DNA of 64,000 nucleotides from Candidatus Andeanibacterium colombiense. GTDB taxonomy: Bacteria; Pseudomonadota; Alphaproteobacteria; Sphingomonadales; Sphingomonadaceae. The position numbers were made by a program, and so were the translations under genes. The stretch's first letter is position 1, and every line of letters begins with the position of its first letter. The stretch is from NCBI GenBank assembly GCA_029202985.1, contig CP119316.1, positions 310,001-374,000 of the forward strand, given 5' to 3'. Positions 1 to 8,330 of the stretch are shown in pieces. A model generated the notes under the pieces. The model saw only the letters and a program-made list of their open reading frames with translations. It did no database searches and had not been told where the DNA came from.

Positions 1-391
1 CGGCTTGCGGAAGGGTATCGATCCGCTCGCGCACGATGTGCAAATTCGGCAGCGCGGAGAGCGCCTGCTCGACCTCGCCGGAGAACAACTCGCGGTCGAC
101 CGCCATCGCGCTCCCGGCCGGAACCCGGGCCTTCTCGCCCGCCCGCATCACCAGCGAATCCAGCCGCCGCATCTCGTGATGTAGCAGGCCGACCGCGTTC
201 ATCGTGTCGTCGTCGGAGCGGAAGCTGTTGGAGCAGACCAGTTCGGCGAGCTGGTCGGTCTGGTGCGCGGGGCTGCGCTCTCCGGTTCCGCGCATTTCGG
301 AAAGCCGCACCGTGAAGCCGCGCCGGGCGAGCTGCCAGGCGGCTTCGCTTCCGGCCAGCCCGCCGCCGATAATATGTACGTCATAAGTCAT
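1..391 (-). CDS. trmFO: tRNA m5U54 methyltransferase TrmFO (5' part; runs off left edge)
   Basis: Folate- and FAD-dependent methylation of U54 in the tRNA T-loop, in the cytoplasm. About 130 N-terminal residues are visible. They begin with MTYDVHIIGGGLAGSEAAWQ, a Rossmann FAD-binding loop, followed by LVCSNSFRSDD, a hallmark of the TrmFO/GidA-small family. The start ATG (389-391) is the only one that places the GGGLAG loop near the N-terminus. The gene is divergent from the YhhN gene, and an upstream in-frame ATG of that neighbour overlaps this start codon. The C-terminal two thirds lie outside the window. Assignment rests on motif recognition. Confidence 0.9.
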   Translation of the reverse strand, partial: MTYDVHIIGGGLAGSEAAWQLARRGFTVRLSEMRGTGERSPAHQTDQLAELVCSNSFRSDDDTMNAVGLLHHEMRRLDSLVMRAGEKARVPAGSAMAVDRELFSGEVEQALSALPNLHIVRERIDTLPQA

Positions 392-443
392 GCGCGCGCC
401 CTACGCCTTGCACTCGGCCAAGTTCAAGGCCAAGCGTGCGCTC

Positions 444-1124
444 ATGTCCCGCCATGCGCTTTCGGAGAAACGGCCCTTCCTGCTCGCGAGCATCGCGGCG
501 GCGGTGGCTTACTTCTTCCTGCGCGATGCCGAATTCCCCGAAATTGTCGCGGTGCTGGTCAAGGGCGCGGCGGTCGCGCTGCTCGCGGCCTATGCGTGGC
601 AGCGCCATTCGGCGCCCGACGTCAAGACCATTGCCTGGGTGCTCGGGATCGGGGCGCTCGGCGATATCGCGGTCGAATACGATCAGGAGATCGGCGGGCT
701 GCTGTTCTTCCTCGGCCACCTGATCGCCATTTCGCTCTACTGGCGCCATCGCCGCGCGGCGCCGACCCAGACGCAGAAGGCGGCCGCGGTGGCGCTGCTG
801 ATCCTGACCCCGGCGATCGCCTACCTGCTTCCCGCCGACCGCGCCGAGGCCCAGTCGGTCGCGCTCTATGCGCTGGTGCTGGGAGGCATGGCGGCAAGTG
901 CCTGGGCAAGCGATTTCCCGCGCTACCGCGTCGGTGTGGGAGCCCTGCTGTTCGTGGTTTCGGACCTGCTGATCTTCGCCGGGATGGGCCCGCTGGCCGC
1001 GAGCCCGCTGCCGCACTGGCTGGTCTGGCCGATCTATTACACCGGCCAGTTCCTGATCTGCATCGGCGTGATGCAGAGCCTGCGCAAACGCGACCCGGAG
1101 CTGCGAATCGTCAGCAGCCGCTGA
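444..1124 (+). CDS. YhhN family membrane protein (lysoplasmalogenase-like)
   Basis: Polytopic inner-membrane protein of about 226 residues with roughly eight hydrophobic segments. Family landmarks visible are the acidic motif GALGDIAVE and the later GALLFVVSDLLI. Members include TMEM86 lysoplasmalogenases, which cleave the vinyl-ether bond of lysoplasmalogens; the bacterial substrate is usually unknown. An in-frame ATG at 390 would add 18 residues but overlaps the trmFO start codon on the other strand. I prefer ATG 444 because the first membrane segment (RPFLLASIAAAVAYFFL) follows it directly. Neither start has a clear ribosome binding site. Confidence 0.8.
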   Translation: MSRHALSEKRPFLLASIAAAVAYFFLRDAEFPEIVAVLVKGAAVALLAAYAWQRHSAPDVKTIAWVLGIGALGDIAVEYDQEIGGLLFFLGHLIAISLYWRHRRAAPTQTQKAAAVALLILTPAIAYLLPADRAEAQSVALYALVLGGMAASAWASDFPRYRVGVGALLFVVSDLLIFAGMGPLAASPLPHWLVWPIYYTGQFLICIGVMQSLRKRDPELRIVSSR

Positions 1125-1128
1125 CGGA

Positions 1129-1911
1129 TCAGGCCATCGCCCGCACGGCATAGGCTTTCATCGCGGCGGTCAGCCAATCCGTGAACCCGGCGCCGCGCCG
1201 GTCCATGTTGGTTCGGAAATCCGGGTGATCGAGATAGAGATCGGCCACGCCGGCATAGGCCTGGGGCGGGCAAGCATGGCCCCACATCTCCGCGATGCAG
1301 GCGCGGTGGCGTTCCAGCAGCGGTTCGTTCGCAGGGTTTTCAGACCCCATGCCAGCCGCGAAGGCTTCGGCAAAGGCCGTAAACACCGCTTCGGCTTCGG
1401 CCCGCTGCGCCGCCATCCAGTCCTTGCCCAGCGCGGCGACCCTGGCTTTGCCATTCTCGATCCGGTCGCGCATGTCGCCGCCGTAACGGTCGATCAGCCA
1501 GGCTTCGTATTCTGCCTGCTTCTCGGGAGAGAAGCCCTTGTAGAGTTCCTCGTCTTCCATCGTGCCCGCGCCGTTCAGCTCGGCAATCGTGCGGTCGATC
1601 GTCTCGAGCAGGTAGCGGGAACGTTCGACCCGTTCGGCCAGGATCGCGCGGTGCTCCGAGAGTATCTCCACCCGGTCGCGCCCTTCATGCGCGAGCAGCT
1701 TCGCGATCTCCTGCAGCGGCACACCCAGTTCGCGGTGGAACAGGATGTCCTGCAGCCGTAGCAATTCCTCGCGCCCGTAATAGCGATAGCGGTTCTCGCC
1801 GATGAACGCCGGCCGCAGCAGCCCGATCTCGTCGTAATGATGCAGCGCGCGCACCGAGACCCCGGAGAGCCTGGCGAGCTGCTTCACTGTATAGATGGCG
1901 GGCTTGCCCAT
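1129..1911 (-). CDS. MerR-family transcriptional regulator with TipAS ligand-binding domain
   Basis: 260 residues. Residues 1-75 form a MerR winged helix (YTVKQLARLSGVSVRALHHYDEIGLL, then the RYYGREELLRLQDILFHRELG stretch). A dimerisation coiled coil follows to about residue 115, then a TipAS-like helical domain (about 120-255) containing EMWGHACPPQAYAGVADLY and the closing FTDWLTAAM. TipAL relatives bind thiopeptides and other hydrophobic compounds and switch on their own promoter by DNA untwisting. The upstream region has exactly such a promoter (separate entry), so autoregulation is likely. The ligand is unknown, and no drug-resistance gene lies beside it. Confidence 0.9.
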   Translation of the reverse strand: MGKPAIYTVKQLARLSGVSVRALHHYDEIGLLRPAFIGENRYRYYGREELLRLQDILFHRELGVPLQEIAKLLAHEGRDRVEILSEHRAILAERVERSRYLLETIDRTIAELNGAGTMEDEELYKGFSPEKQAEYEAWLIDRYGGDMRDRIENGKARVAALGKDWMAAQRAEAEAVFTAFAEAFAAGMGSENPANEPLLERHRACIAEMWGHACPPQAYAGVADLYLDHPDFRTNMDRRGAGFTDWLTAAMKAYAVRAMA

Positions 1912-1936
1912 GGTCGTCGTCCTTCCGCGAGGACAG

Positions 1937-1967
1937 CAAATAGTCCCTCACGCCGCGTGAGGGTCAA
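1937..1967 (-). promoter_or_regulatory. MerR-type promoter/operator with 19-bp spacer
   Basis: On the minus strand a -35 TTGACC (1962-1967) and a -10 TATTTG (1937-1942) are separated by 19 bp instead of 17. A perfect dyad, CCCTCACG-CGG-CGTGAGGG (1945-1963), almost fills the spacer. An over-long spacer with a dyad inside it is the diagnostic design of MerR-regulated promoters. The predicted transcript starts about 19 nt before the ATG of the MerR/TipAS gene, which has an AGGAC-like ribosome binding site. This predicts positive autoregulation on ligand binding. Confidence 0.8.
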
Positions 1968-1979
1968 GCCGATAATGCG

Positions 1980-2333
1980 TCAGCCGGCGACCGGGAGCCG
2001 GAGCTTGCCTTCATGGTCGCGCTCGAGCGGGCCATAGGCGAGCACCGCATCGAGCGGCAGCGGCGCATAAATGTGCGGAAACAATTGACCGCCGCGCGAT
2101 GCTTCCCATTTCACCGCATCGCCGAGCACCGGCAGGTCGACCGCCGCGACATGGAGATCGTCCTGCCCGGCGAAATGCCTGGCCAAGGTCTCGTCGAGCT
2201 GATCCGCGGTCGACAGATGGATGAACCCATCGGCAAGATCGACGGGTGCGCCGGCGAAGCTGCCGTCATGCTCCAGCGCTTCCATCTGCGCCGCAGTCAG
2301 GACCTTGTACGCGACTTCGGGGCGCTCACTCAT
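1980..2333 (-). CDS. DUF952 family protein
   Basis: 117-residue cytoplasmic protein starting MSERPEVAYKVLTA. It carries family features: an early W/Y-rich strand, DGFIHLSTADQLDETLARHFAG, and a late FPHIYAPLPLDAVLAYGPLERD. The function of DUF952 is not established. The ATG (2331-2333) lies in an 8-nt ATGAGTGA overlap with the end of gyrA, so it is almost certainly translated from the gyrA transcript by coupling. A longer reading from 2456 is just the antisense extension through gyrA. Confidence 0.8.
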   Translation of the reverse strand: MSERPEVAYKVLTAAQMEALEHDGSFAGAPVDLADGFIHLSTADQLDETLARHFAGQDDLHVAAVDLPVLGDAVKWEASRGGQLFPHIYAPLPLDAVLAYGPLERDHEGKLRLPVAG

Positions 2334-5091
2334 CGGTCGGAGCCTCGGGTTCGGCCGCGCTCTCGATGCCATCGCCAGGCGCCGGGTTCTCTCCCTCGGT
2401 GCCATCTTCGTCGTCGGACGCCTCTTCCTCGGCCAGGCGCACCGCGCCGACGACATGCTCGTTATCGGCGACGTCGAACAATTTCACGCCGGCCGAGCCG
2501 CGCCCGATCACCCGCAGGCTGTCGAGCGAGATGCGGATCAGCTTGGCCTGGTCGGTCACCAGCATCAGCTGGTCGGCCTTGGTCGCGGTAAAGCTTGCGA
2601 CCACCGGCCCGTTGCGGGCGATATTGTCGATATTGACGATGCCGGAGCCGCCACGGCCGGTGCGGCGGTATTCATAGGCGGAGGACAATTTGCCGTAGCC
2701 ATTGGCGCAGACCGTGAGGATGAACTGTTCGCGCTCGGCGAGTTCGGCGAAACGCTCAGGCGCGATCGCCGGTTCGCCTTCCTTCTCGGCCTTCCACGGG
2801 GCGTAGCGCAGATATTCGTCACGCTCTTCCTGGTCGGCCATGCCGCTGCGCCGGAGAATCGAGAGCGAGATCACCTCGTCGCCTTCGCGCAGGGTCATGC
2901 CGCGCACGCCGGTGGAGGTGCGGCTCTGGAATTCGCGCACGCTTTCGCCTTCGAAGCGGATCGCCTTGCCGTCGTTCGTCGCGAGCAGCACATCGTCGCC
3001 CTCTTCGAGCAGGGCGACGCCGATCAGCCGGTCGTCCGAGCCTTCCTCAAAACGCATCGCGAACTTGCCGTTCGACGGGATATTGGCGAAGGAATCCATC
3101 GAATTGCGCCGCACGCCGCCCTTGGCGGTCGCGAACACCACGCTGAGTGCACCCCAGCTCGCCTCGTCCTCGGGCAGCGGCAGCACCGTCGCGATGGTTT
3201 CGCCTTCGTCGAGCGCCGGGAGCATATTGACGATCGGCCGGCCGCGCGTGGCCGGGCCGCCCTCGGGCAGTCGCCATACCTTGAGCCGGTAGACCTTGCC
3301 CGCGGTGGAGAAGAACAGCACCGGATTGTGGGTCGAGGTAACGAACATCGCGCTGACCGCGTCTTCGTCCTTGGTCGACATCCCCGCGCGGCCCTTTCCG
3401 CCGCGATTCTGGGCGCGGAAGGTCGAAAGTGAAGTGCGCTTGATATATCCGTCCAGAGTGACGGTGACGACCATATCCTCGCGCTCGATCAGGTCCTCGT
3501 CCTCGATCCCGTCCCATGCGGGGGCGATTTCGGAGACGCGCGGGGTGGCATAGGTTTCGCGAATTGCTGCCAGCTCGGCGCGCATCACTTCATACAACCG
3601 CGCCCGGTCGCCGAGAATCGCGAGATATTCGCCGATCTTGATCGCGAGCTCCTTGAGCTCGTCGCCGATCTCGTCGCGGCCCAGCGCAGTCAGGCGGTGG
3701 AGGCGCAGGTCGAGGATCGCCCGCACCTGGATCTCCGACAGGCGGTAAGTGCCCACCGGACCCGCCTGTTCGTCCTCGACCGCTTCGACGAGGCTGAGAT
3801 AGGGCAGGATTTCCGCCGTCGGCCAATCCTTCGCGAGCAATTTCGCGCGGGCATCGGCCGGGTTCGATGCGCCGCGGATCAGCGCGACGACTTCGTCGAG
3901 ATGGCTGACCGCGATCAGCAGGCCGAGCAGCACATGGGCGCGTTCGCGCGCCTTGAGCAGCTCGAATTTCGTCCGCCGCGTAATCACTTCCTCGCGGAAG
4001 CTGATGAAGGCCTGGATGAAATCCCGCAGCATCAGGGTTTCCGGCCGGCCGCCGCGGATCGCGAGCATATTGGCGGGGAAACTCGACTGGGCCGGGGTGT
4101 GGCGCCACAATTGGTTGAGCACCACGTCCGCCGTCGCATCGCGCTTGAGCTCGATCACGACCCGCACACCCTTGCGGCTCGATTCGTCGCGAATGTCGGC
4201 AATGCCTTCGATCCGCTTGTCCTTGGCCGCCTCGGCGATCTTCTCGACCAGCCCGGCCTTGCCCACCTGGTAGGGGATCGAACTCAGCACGATCGATTGC
4301 CGGTCGCCGCGCCCTTCTTCCACCGAATGGCGGCAGCGCTGGAGGATCGACCCACGGCCGGTGGTGTAGGCCGCGCGCGCGCCCGCCGAACCGAGGATCA
4401 GCGGGGCGGTCGGGAAATCCGGTCCCGGGATGATCTCGAACAGCTCCTCATTGGTGATGCGCGGATTGTCGATAAAGGCGAAGCAGCCGTCGATCACTTC
4501 GCCGAGATTGTGCGGCGGGATGTTGGTCGCCATCCCGACCGCGATGCCGCCCGCGCCATTGACCAGCAGATTGGGGAAGCGCGCCGGGAGAACCGAGGGC
4601 TCATCCCGCGATTCGTCGTAGTTCGCGACGAAATCGACCGTGTCTTTCTCGATGTCGTCGAGCAGCGAGTTCGCGACCTTGGCGAGCCGCGCCTCGGTGT
4701 AGCGCATCGACGCCGCCTTGTCCGGGTCCATCGAGCCGAAATTGCCCTGGCCGTCGATCAGCGGGACCCGCATCGACCACGGCTGTGCGAGGCGCACGAG
4801 AGCTTCGTAGATCGCGCTGTCGCCGTGCGGGTGATAATTGCCCATCACGTCGCCGACGATCTTGGCCGATTTGCGATAGGGCCGCCCCGCGACGAAACCG
4901 CCTTCGTGGCTCGCCCACAGGATGCGGCGGTGGACCGGTTTCAACCCGTCACGCACGTCGGGCAGCGCGCGGCTGACGATCACGCTCATCGCGTAATCGA
5001 GATACGAGGTCTTCATCTCGTCGACGATGTCGACGCGGGGAAATTCCTCGGCCGGCGGGCCGGGTTCGATGGTTTCGATGGTGTCGCTCAA
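2326..5091 (-). CDS. gyrA: DNA gyrase subunit A
   Basis: 921 residues. Subunit of the ATP-dependent type II topoisomerase that introduces negative supercoils. The breakage-reunion domain contains the catalytic tyrosine Y131 (AASMRYTE) and the quinolone-pocket region NYHPHGDSAIYEALVR, with S92 and E96 at the positions of E. coli S83 and D87. Six beta-pinwheel blades follow, with a GyrA-box-like stretch QNRGGKGRAG, and then a strongly acidic tail. The start chosen is TTG (5089-5091), preceded by GAAGAACGCAG. An in-frame GTG 14 codons upstream is an alternative; there is no in-frame ATG nearby. It is cotranscribed with the DUF952 gene. Confidence 0.98.
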   Translation of the reverse strand: MSDTIETIEPGPPAEEFPRVDIVDEMKTSYLDYAMSVIVSRALPDVRDGLKPVHRRILWASHEGGFVAGRPYRKSAKIVGDVMGNYHPHGDSAIYEALVRLAQPWSMRVPLIDGQGNFGSMDPDKAASMRYTEARLAKVANSLLDDIEKDTVDFVANYDESRDEPSVLPARFPNLLVNGAGGIAVGMATNIPPHNLGEVIDGCFAFIDNPRITNEELFEIIPGPDFPTAPLILGSAGARAAYTTGRGSILQRCRHSVEEGRGDRQSIVLSSIPYQVGKAGLVEKIAEAAKDKRIEGIADIRDESSRKGVRVVIELKRDATADVVLNQLWRHTPAQSSFPANMLAIRGGRPETLMLRDFIQAFISFREEVITRRTKFELLKARERAHVLLGLLIAVSHLDEVVALIRGASNPADARAKLLAKDWPTAEILPYLSLVEAVEDEQAGPVGTYRLSEIQVRAILDLRLHRLTALGRDEIGDELKELAIKIGEYLAILGDRARLYEVMRAELAAIRETYATPRVSEIAPAWDGIEDEDLIEREDMVVTVTLDGYIKRTSLSTFRAQNRGGKGRAGMSTKDEDAVSAMFVTSTHNPVLFFSTAGKVYRLKVWRLPEGGPATRGRPIVNMLPALDEGETIATVLPLPEDEASWGALSVVFATAKGGVRRNSMDSFANIPSNGKFAMRFEEGSDDRLIGVALLEEGDDVLLATNDGKAIRFEGESVREFQSRTSTGVRGMTLREGDEVISLSILRRSGMADQEERDEYLRYAPWKAEKEGEPAIAPERFAELAEREQFILTVCANGYGKLSSAYEYRRTGRGGSGIVNIDNIARNGPVVASFTATKADQLMLVTDQAKLIRISLDSLRVIGRGSAGVKLFDVADNEHVVGAVRLAEEEASDDEDGTEGENPAPGDGIESAAEPEAPTDE

Positions 5092-5273
5092 CTGCGTTCT
5101 TCGTTCTTTTGTTTATCTATTTTCTGCACCTTCGATCTCTAGGCGAATGTGCGGAAATTGGCCAGCAAAAGGGGGGGCGAGGGGCGCGCGGAAGGGGGTT
5201 TATCCACACATCGCAACAGCCTGCCGCAATCCGTGTTCAAACGCCGTTCAGTGCCCCTTAGCTAGCGAAGCGT

Positions 5274-5338
5274 TTGCATTGTCGGATGCAACACGGCAGT
5301 AGCGCGTCCGCGCTAACGACGCGGGAAAGCCTTCCCGC
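5274..5338 (+). promoter_or_regulatory. Leader region with dyads upstream of the secreted helical-repeat gene
   Basis: In the 276-bp gap between gyrA and the gene at 5368 there is a perfect dyad TTGCAT-N6-ATGCAA (5274-5291). Two perfect short hairpins follow: AGCGCG-TC-CGCGCT (5301-5314) and GCGGGAA-AGCC-TTCCCGC (5321-5338). The first looks like an operator. The others may structure the 5' leader of the downstream gene. No convincing -10 box was recognised. Nothing else was seen in this gap. Confidence 0.4.
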
Positions 5339-5367
5339 CGGAATTTGCCTGACAGGAGAGAGTTTTG

Positions 5368-6774
5368 ATGCGTCGAGTGTCCATGCGCGCCCCCCGGCGT
5401 AAGGGTTTTGTTTCCGGTCTGGCCCTGGCCCTGAGCTTCACCGCCGCCGGTTTCACGGTTCCGGCGCAGGCGCAGTCCGAGAAGCCGGCCTATTCGAAGA
5501 ATTTCGTCAAGCCGGCCCAGCAGGCATCGACCGATGTCAACGCCGCGCGCAGCAAGCCCGAAGTGCAGGCCGAAATCGCGAATCTGATCGCCGCTTCGAA
5601 CGCGCTGTCCGCCGCCAAGGGTGACGCTGTCGCGCCGGCGCAGGCGCAGTTCGACGCTGTCGCCCAGCGCATCCAGGGGATGACCACGGCCGAGCGCAGG
5701 GAGCTGCAGGATCTGGCCGCCAAGGCCGAAACGCCGGACGACAAGTTCATGGCCGGCGATCTGATGGGCTTCCTCGGCGCGTTCTCGGGCGACCAGGCGC
5801 TGCGCGCTCAGGGCCTCAAGCTCAAGCTCGACAGCGGCACGCTGAAGCCCGATCTGGCGGCGGCGAGCTGGTTCGAACTCGGTCAGCTGTCCTATGCCAC
5901 CAACCGTGTCGATGACGCGCGCGCTGCGTTCGAAGCAGCCTACAAGGCGGGCAAGATCGAGGCGGCACTGTATGCGGCCGACACGTTCTACAGCACCAAC
6001 CGGGTTCCCGAGGGGCTCGATTATCTCGAAGCCCAGATCAACGCGCGCCTCGCCGCCGGGCAGGAGGTGCCGCTCGAATGGTACGGCAACGGCCTCAACA
6101 AGGCGCGCGGCCTTAACGATCCGGTCCGGCTCGGCCATTGGGCCGGGCTTTACGGGGCGGGCGGGCACACGCCGCAATCCTGGAACGCGGCGATCGGCGT
6201 GGTGATGCAGACGAGCAAATACGGCCCGGCCGAACAGCTCGACGCCTATCGCCTGATGAAGCGCACCAACTCGCTGCTCGCGACCGGCGACTACGTCCGC
6301 TACATCGAAGCGGCCGACGCGCGCAGCATGGCGAACGAAGTTCTCCCGGCGCTCGACGAAGCGGTCTCCAAGGGCCTTCTTTCCAAGACCCCGGGCGGTA
6401 GCGTCACGGCTGATCTGGTGACCTTCACCAATTCGAACTACGAGATCGCCAACAAGCGCGGACCGGAAGATCGCAACACGATCGGCGCGATCGTCGCCGA
6501 TGCCCAAAAGGGCGCGAATGGCGCGAACGCACGGGATGCGGGCGACGTGTACCAATCGTTCGGCGACAATGCGAAGGCCGAGGAAATGTTCAAGCTCGCG
6601 CTCCAGAAGGGCGGGGTGGACAACGACCGCATCCTGATGCGGATGGCGATCGCCCAGGCGGACCAGGGCAAATACGCCGACGCCAAGGCAAGCCTGGCCA
6701 AGATCACCGGCGCGCGCGCTCCGCTCGCCGGCCTGTGGATCGCCTATATTGACAGCAAGGCCGGACACGCCTGA
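5368..6774 (+). CDS. Secreted TPR-like helical-repeat protein, function unknown
   Basis: 468 residues. An arginine-rich N-terminus, a hydrophobic core (GFVSGLALALSFTAAGFTV) and PAQAQS predict Sec export and signal peptidase I cleavage near residue 36, so it is probably periplasmic. The mature part is rich in Ala and Lys and forms helical pairs of TPR/Sel1 flavour (ASWFELGQLSYATNRVDDARAAFEAAYKAG; DVYQSFGDNAKAEEMFKLALQKG). ATG 5368 is preceded by AGGAGAG at good spacing; a TTG directly before it is not preferred. No enzyme motif was seen. It is monocistronic, followed by a terminator. Such proteins usually act as scaffolds, but I cannot name a partner. Confidence 0.8.
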   Translation: MRRVSMRAPRRKGFVSGLALALSFTAAGFTVPAQAQSEKPAYSKNFVKPAQQASTDVNAARSKPEVQAEIANLIAASNALSAAKGDAVAPAQAQFDAVAQRIQGMTTAERRELQDLAAKAETPDDKFMAGDLMGFLGAFSGDQALRAQGLKLKLDSGTLKPDLAAASWFELGQLSYATNRVDDARAAFEAAYKAGKIEAALYAADTFYSTNRVPEGLDYLEAQINARLAAGQEVPLEWYGNGLNKARGLNDPVRLGHWAGLYGAGGHTPQSWNAAIGVVMQTSKYGPAEQLDAYRLMKRTNSLLATGDYVRYIEAADARSMANEVLPALDEAVSKGLLSKTPGGSVTADLVTFTNSNYEIANKRGPEDRNTIGAIVADAQKGANGANARDAGDVYQSFGDNAKAEEMFKLALQKGGVDNDRILMRMAIAQADQGKYADAKASLAKITGARAPLAGLWIAYIDSKAGHA

Positions 6775-6799
6775 GCCGGCTTCCGGGTAAAGGATCGGC

Positions 6800-6834
6800 G
6801 GCGCGGGGAGGTTGGCTTCCCGCGCCGTTTCTTT
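6800..6834 (+). terminator. Rho-independent terminator between convergent genes
   Basis: An 11-bp GC-rich stem (6800-6810 with 6816-6826, one G-U pair) with a 5-nt loop is followed by GTTTCTTT. It lies 26 nt after the stop of the secreted helical-repeat gene and just before the convergent stop of the NYN gene. It should therefore end plus-strand transcription. Confidence 0.75.
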
Positions 6835-6838
6835 GCGC

Positions 6839-7567
6839 TCAGCGCTGGCGCCTGACGTAGACCCCGTCGTCGCGGCGCTCGACCTTGAACTGGTCGCCGG
6901 CCGCCTCGATCAGGTCGGACAGCCGCTTGAAGCCATAGGTGCGCACGTCGAAGCTCGAGCGGTTGTTGGCGATCTTGCCCATTTCGGAGAGGCTGGCGAA
7001 GCCGCGCTCGTCGCGCTTCGAAGCCTTCCACGCGGTCGCGAGTTCGTCGACCACCGCTTCATCGACCTTCTTGCGGACAGGATGCTGCTTTGCCGGCACG
7101 GCCGGTCCCTCGTCGTCGCCGGCGGTCTCGGTCAGCGAATCGACCTCGATAAAGCGGGTGCACGCGGTCTTGAACGCCTCGGGCGTCTTGCTGCGGCCGA
7201 AGCCGTAGACGAGCACCCCGTCCTGCCGCAGGCGCATCGCCAGCGGCGTGAAATCGCTGTCCGAACTGACGATCCCGTAGCCGTCGACCTTGCCCTGGTA
7301 CAGCAGGTCCATCGCATCGATGGTCATCGCCATGTCGGTCGCGTTCTTGCCCTTGGTCAGGTCGAACTGCTGGTGCGGGCTGATCCCGTAGCGGTGCAGC
7401 ACGTTGCTCCAGCCCTTGAGCCCGACCTTGGCCCAATTGCCATAGGCGCGGCGGATGTTGACTTGGCCGAGACCGGCCAGCACGGTCAGCACCGCGTCGA
7501 TCTCGCGCGCGCCGGCATTGTCCGCATCGATCAGCAGAGCGATGTTCTTGAGCGCGTTCTCAGGCAT
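6839..7567 (-). CDS. NYN-domain protein with C-terminal LOTUS/OST-HTH-like domain
   Basis: 242 residues. The N-terminal NYN (PIN-like, LabA type) domain has acidic metal-site residues in order: ALLIDADNA (about 10-18), ATDMAMTIDAMDLL (about 75-90) and VSSDSDFTPL (about 99-108). After a linker the C-terminus (about 165-242) resembles an OST-HTH/LOTUS domain (GFASLSEMGKIANNR...YGFKRLSDLIEAAGDQFKVERR). The family is thought to be RNases or RNA-binding proteins; substrate unknown. The start ATG 7567 lies in an 8-nt ATGCCTGA overlap with the carbonic anhydrase stop, so the two are translationally coupled. Confidence 0.85.
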   Translation of the reverse strand: MPENALKNIALLIDADNAGAREIDAVLTVLAGLGQVNIRRAYGNWAKVGLKGWSNVLHRYGISPHQQFDLTKGKNATDMAMTIDAMDLLYQGKVDGYGIVSSDSDFTPLAMRLRQDGVLVYGFGRSKTPEAFKTACTRFIEVDSLTETAGDDEGPAVPAKQHPVRKKVDEAVVDELATAWKASKRDERGFASLSEMGKIANNRSSFDVRTYGFKRLSDLIEAAGDQFKVERRDDGVYVRRQR

Positions 7568-8231
7568 CGTCCGCATCCTCCACCACCGGCAGGAACTCGC
7601 CGGTTTCCTCGTCGAGCAGGCGCAGCACCCCGTCCGAAATCGCGAACAGCGCGCCCCGCAGCAGCAGTTCGCCCGCTGCTTCCTTCGCGCGCACCGCGGG
7701 GAAGGTCCGCAGGTTCGCGAGGCTGACCTTGACCCCGGCCTGCTCCATCGCGCGCTCGGCGGGGCGGCCGGTCGTGCCGAATTCCTCCACGATCGGTGCG
7801 CGCACATGGTCGAGCATTGATATCCAGTTCGCGATGAAGCCGCCTTCGCCGGGCCTGGTGCCGTGCAGTTCCTGCGTCAGCGCCGCCTTGCAGCCGCCAC
7901 ACATGCCGTGGCCCATCACCAGGATTTCGCGCACTTTCAGCACCTGCACCGCGAATTCGAGCGCGGCCGAGACGCCGTGATGGCCGGGCGTGGTCTCGAA
8001 CGGCGGGACCATCGCGGCGACATTGCGGACGACGAAGGTCTCGCCCGGATCGACGTCGAAGATCTGCGAGGGGTCGACCCGGCTGTCGGAGCAGGCGATG
8101 ATCATGACCCTGGGTTCCTGGCCTTCGCTCAGCGCCGCCCAGCGGTCATGTTGCGGATGCCAGCGGTTTTCGCGGAAGCGGCGATAGCCTTCGAGCAGGA
8201 CGTCGAGTTCGGGGGAGGGGGCGGCACTCAT
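7560..8231 (-). CDS. Beta-class carbonic anhydrase
   Basis: 223 residues; reversible hydration of CO2 to bicarbonate in the cytoplasm. The zinc site is complete: C47 and the Asp-Arg dyad D49/R51 (ACSDSRV), then H108 and C111 (GHGMCGG). The length is normal for a bacterial beta-CA. I chose ATG 8231 (MSAAPSPELD); in-frame ATGs 12 and 30 nt upstream are possible. It is first in a two-gene unit with the NYN protein. Confidence 0.95.
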   Translation of the reverse strand: MSAAPSPELDVLLEGYRRFRENRWHPQHDRWAALSEGQEPRVMIIACSDSRVDPSQIFDVDPGETFVVRNVAAMVPPFETTPGHHGVSAALEFAVQVLKVREILVMGHGMCGGCKAALTQELHGTRPGEGGFIANWISMLDHVRAPIVEEFGTTGRPAERAMEQAGVKVSLANLRTFPAVRAKEAAGELLLRGALFAISDGVLRLLDEETGEFLPVVEDADDA

Positions 8232-8330
8232 GGGAATTGCCATGCCGCGCCCGCCTGCGGCTTGCAACCCTCGCCACTTTGATCGCTGTGGGCCGTAGGC
8301 CCGCGGTGTGAATCAGGGTGTTTTTGTGAT

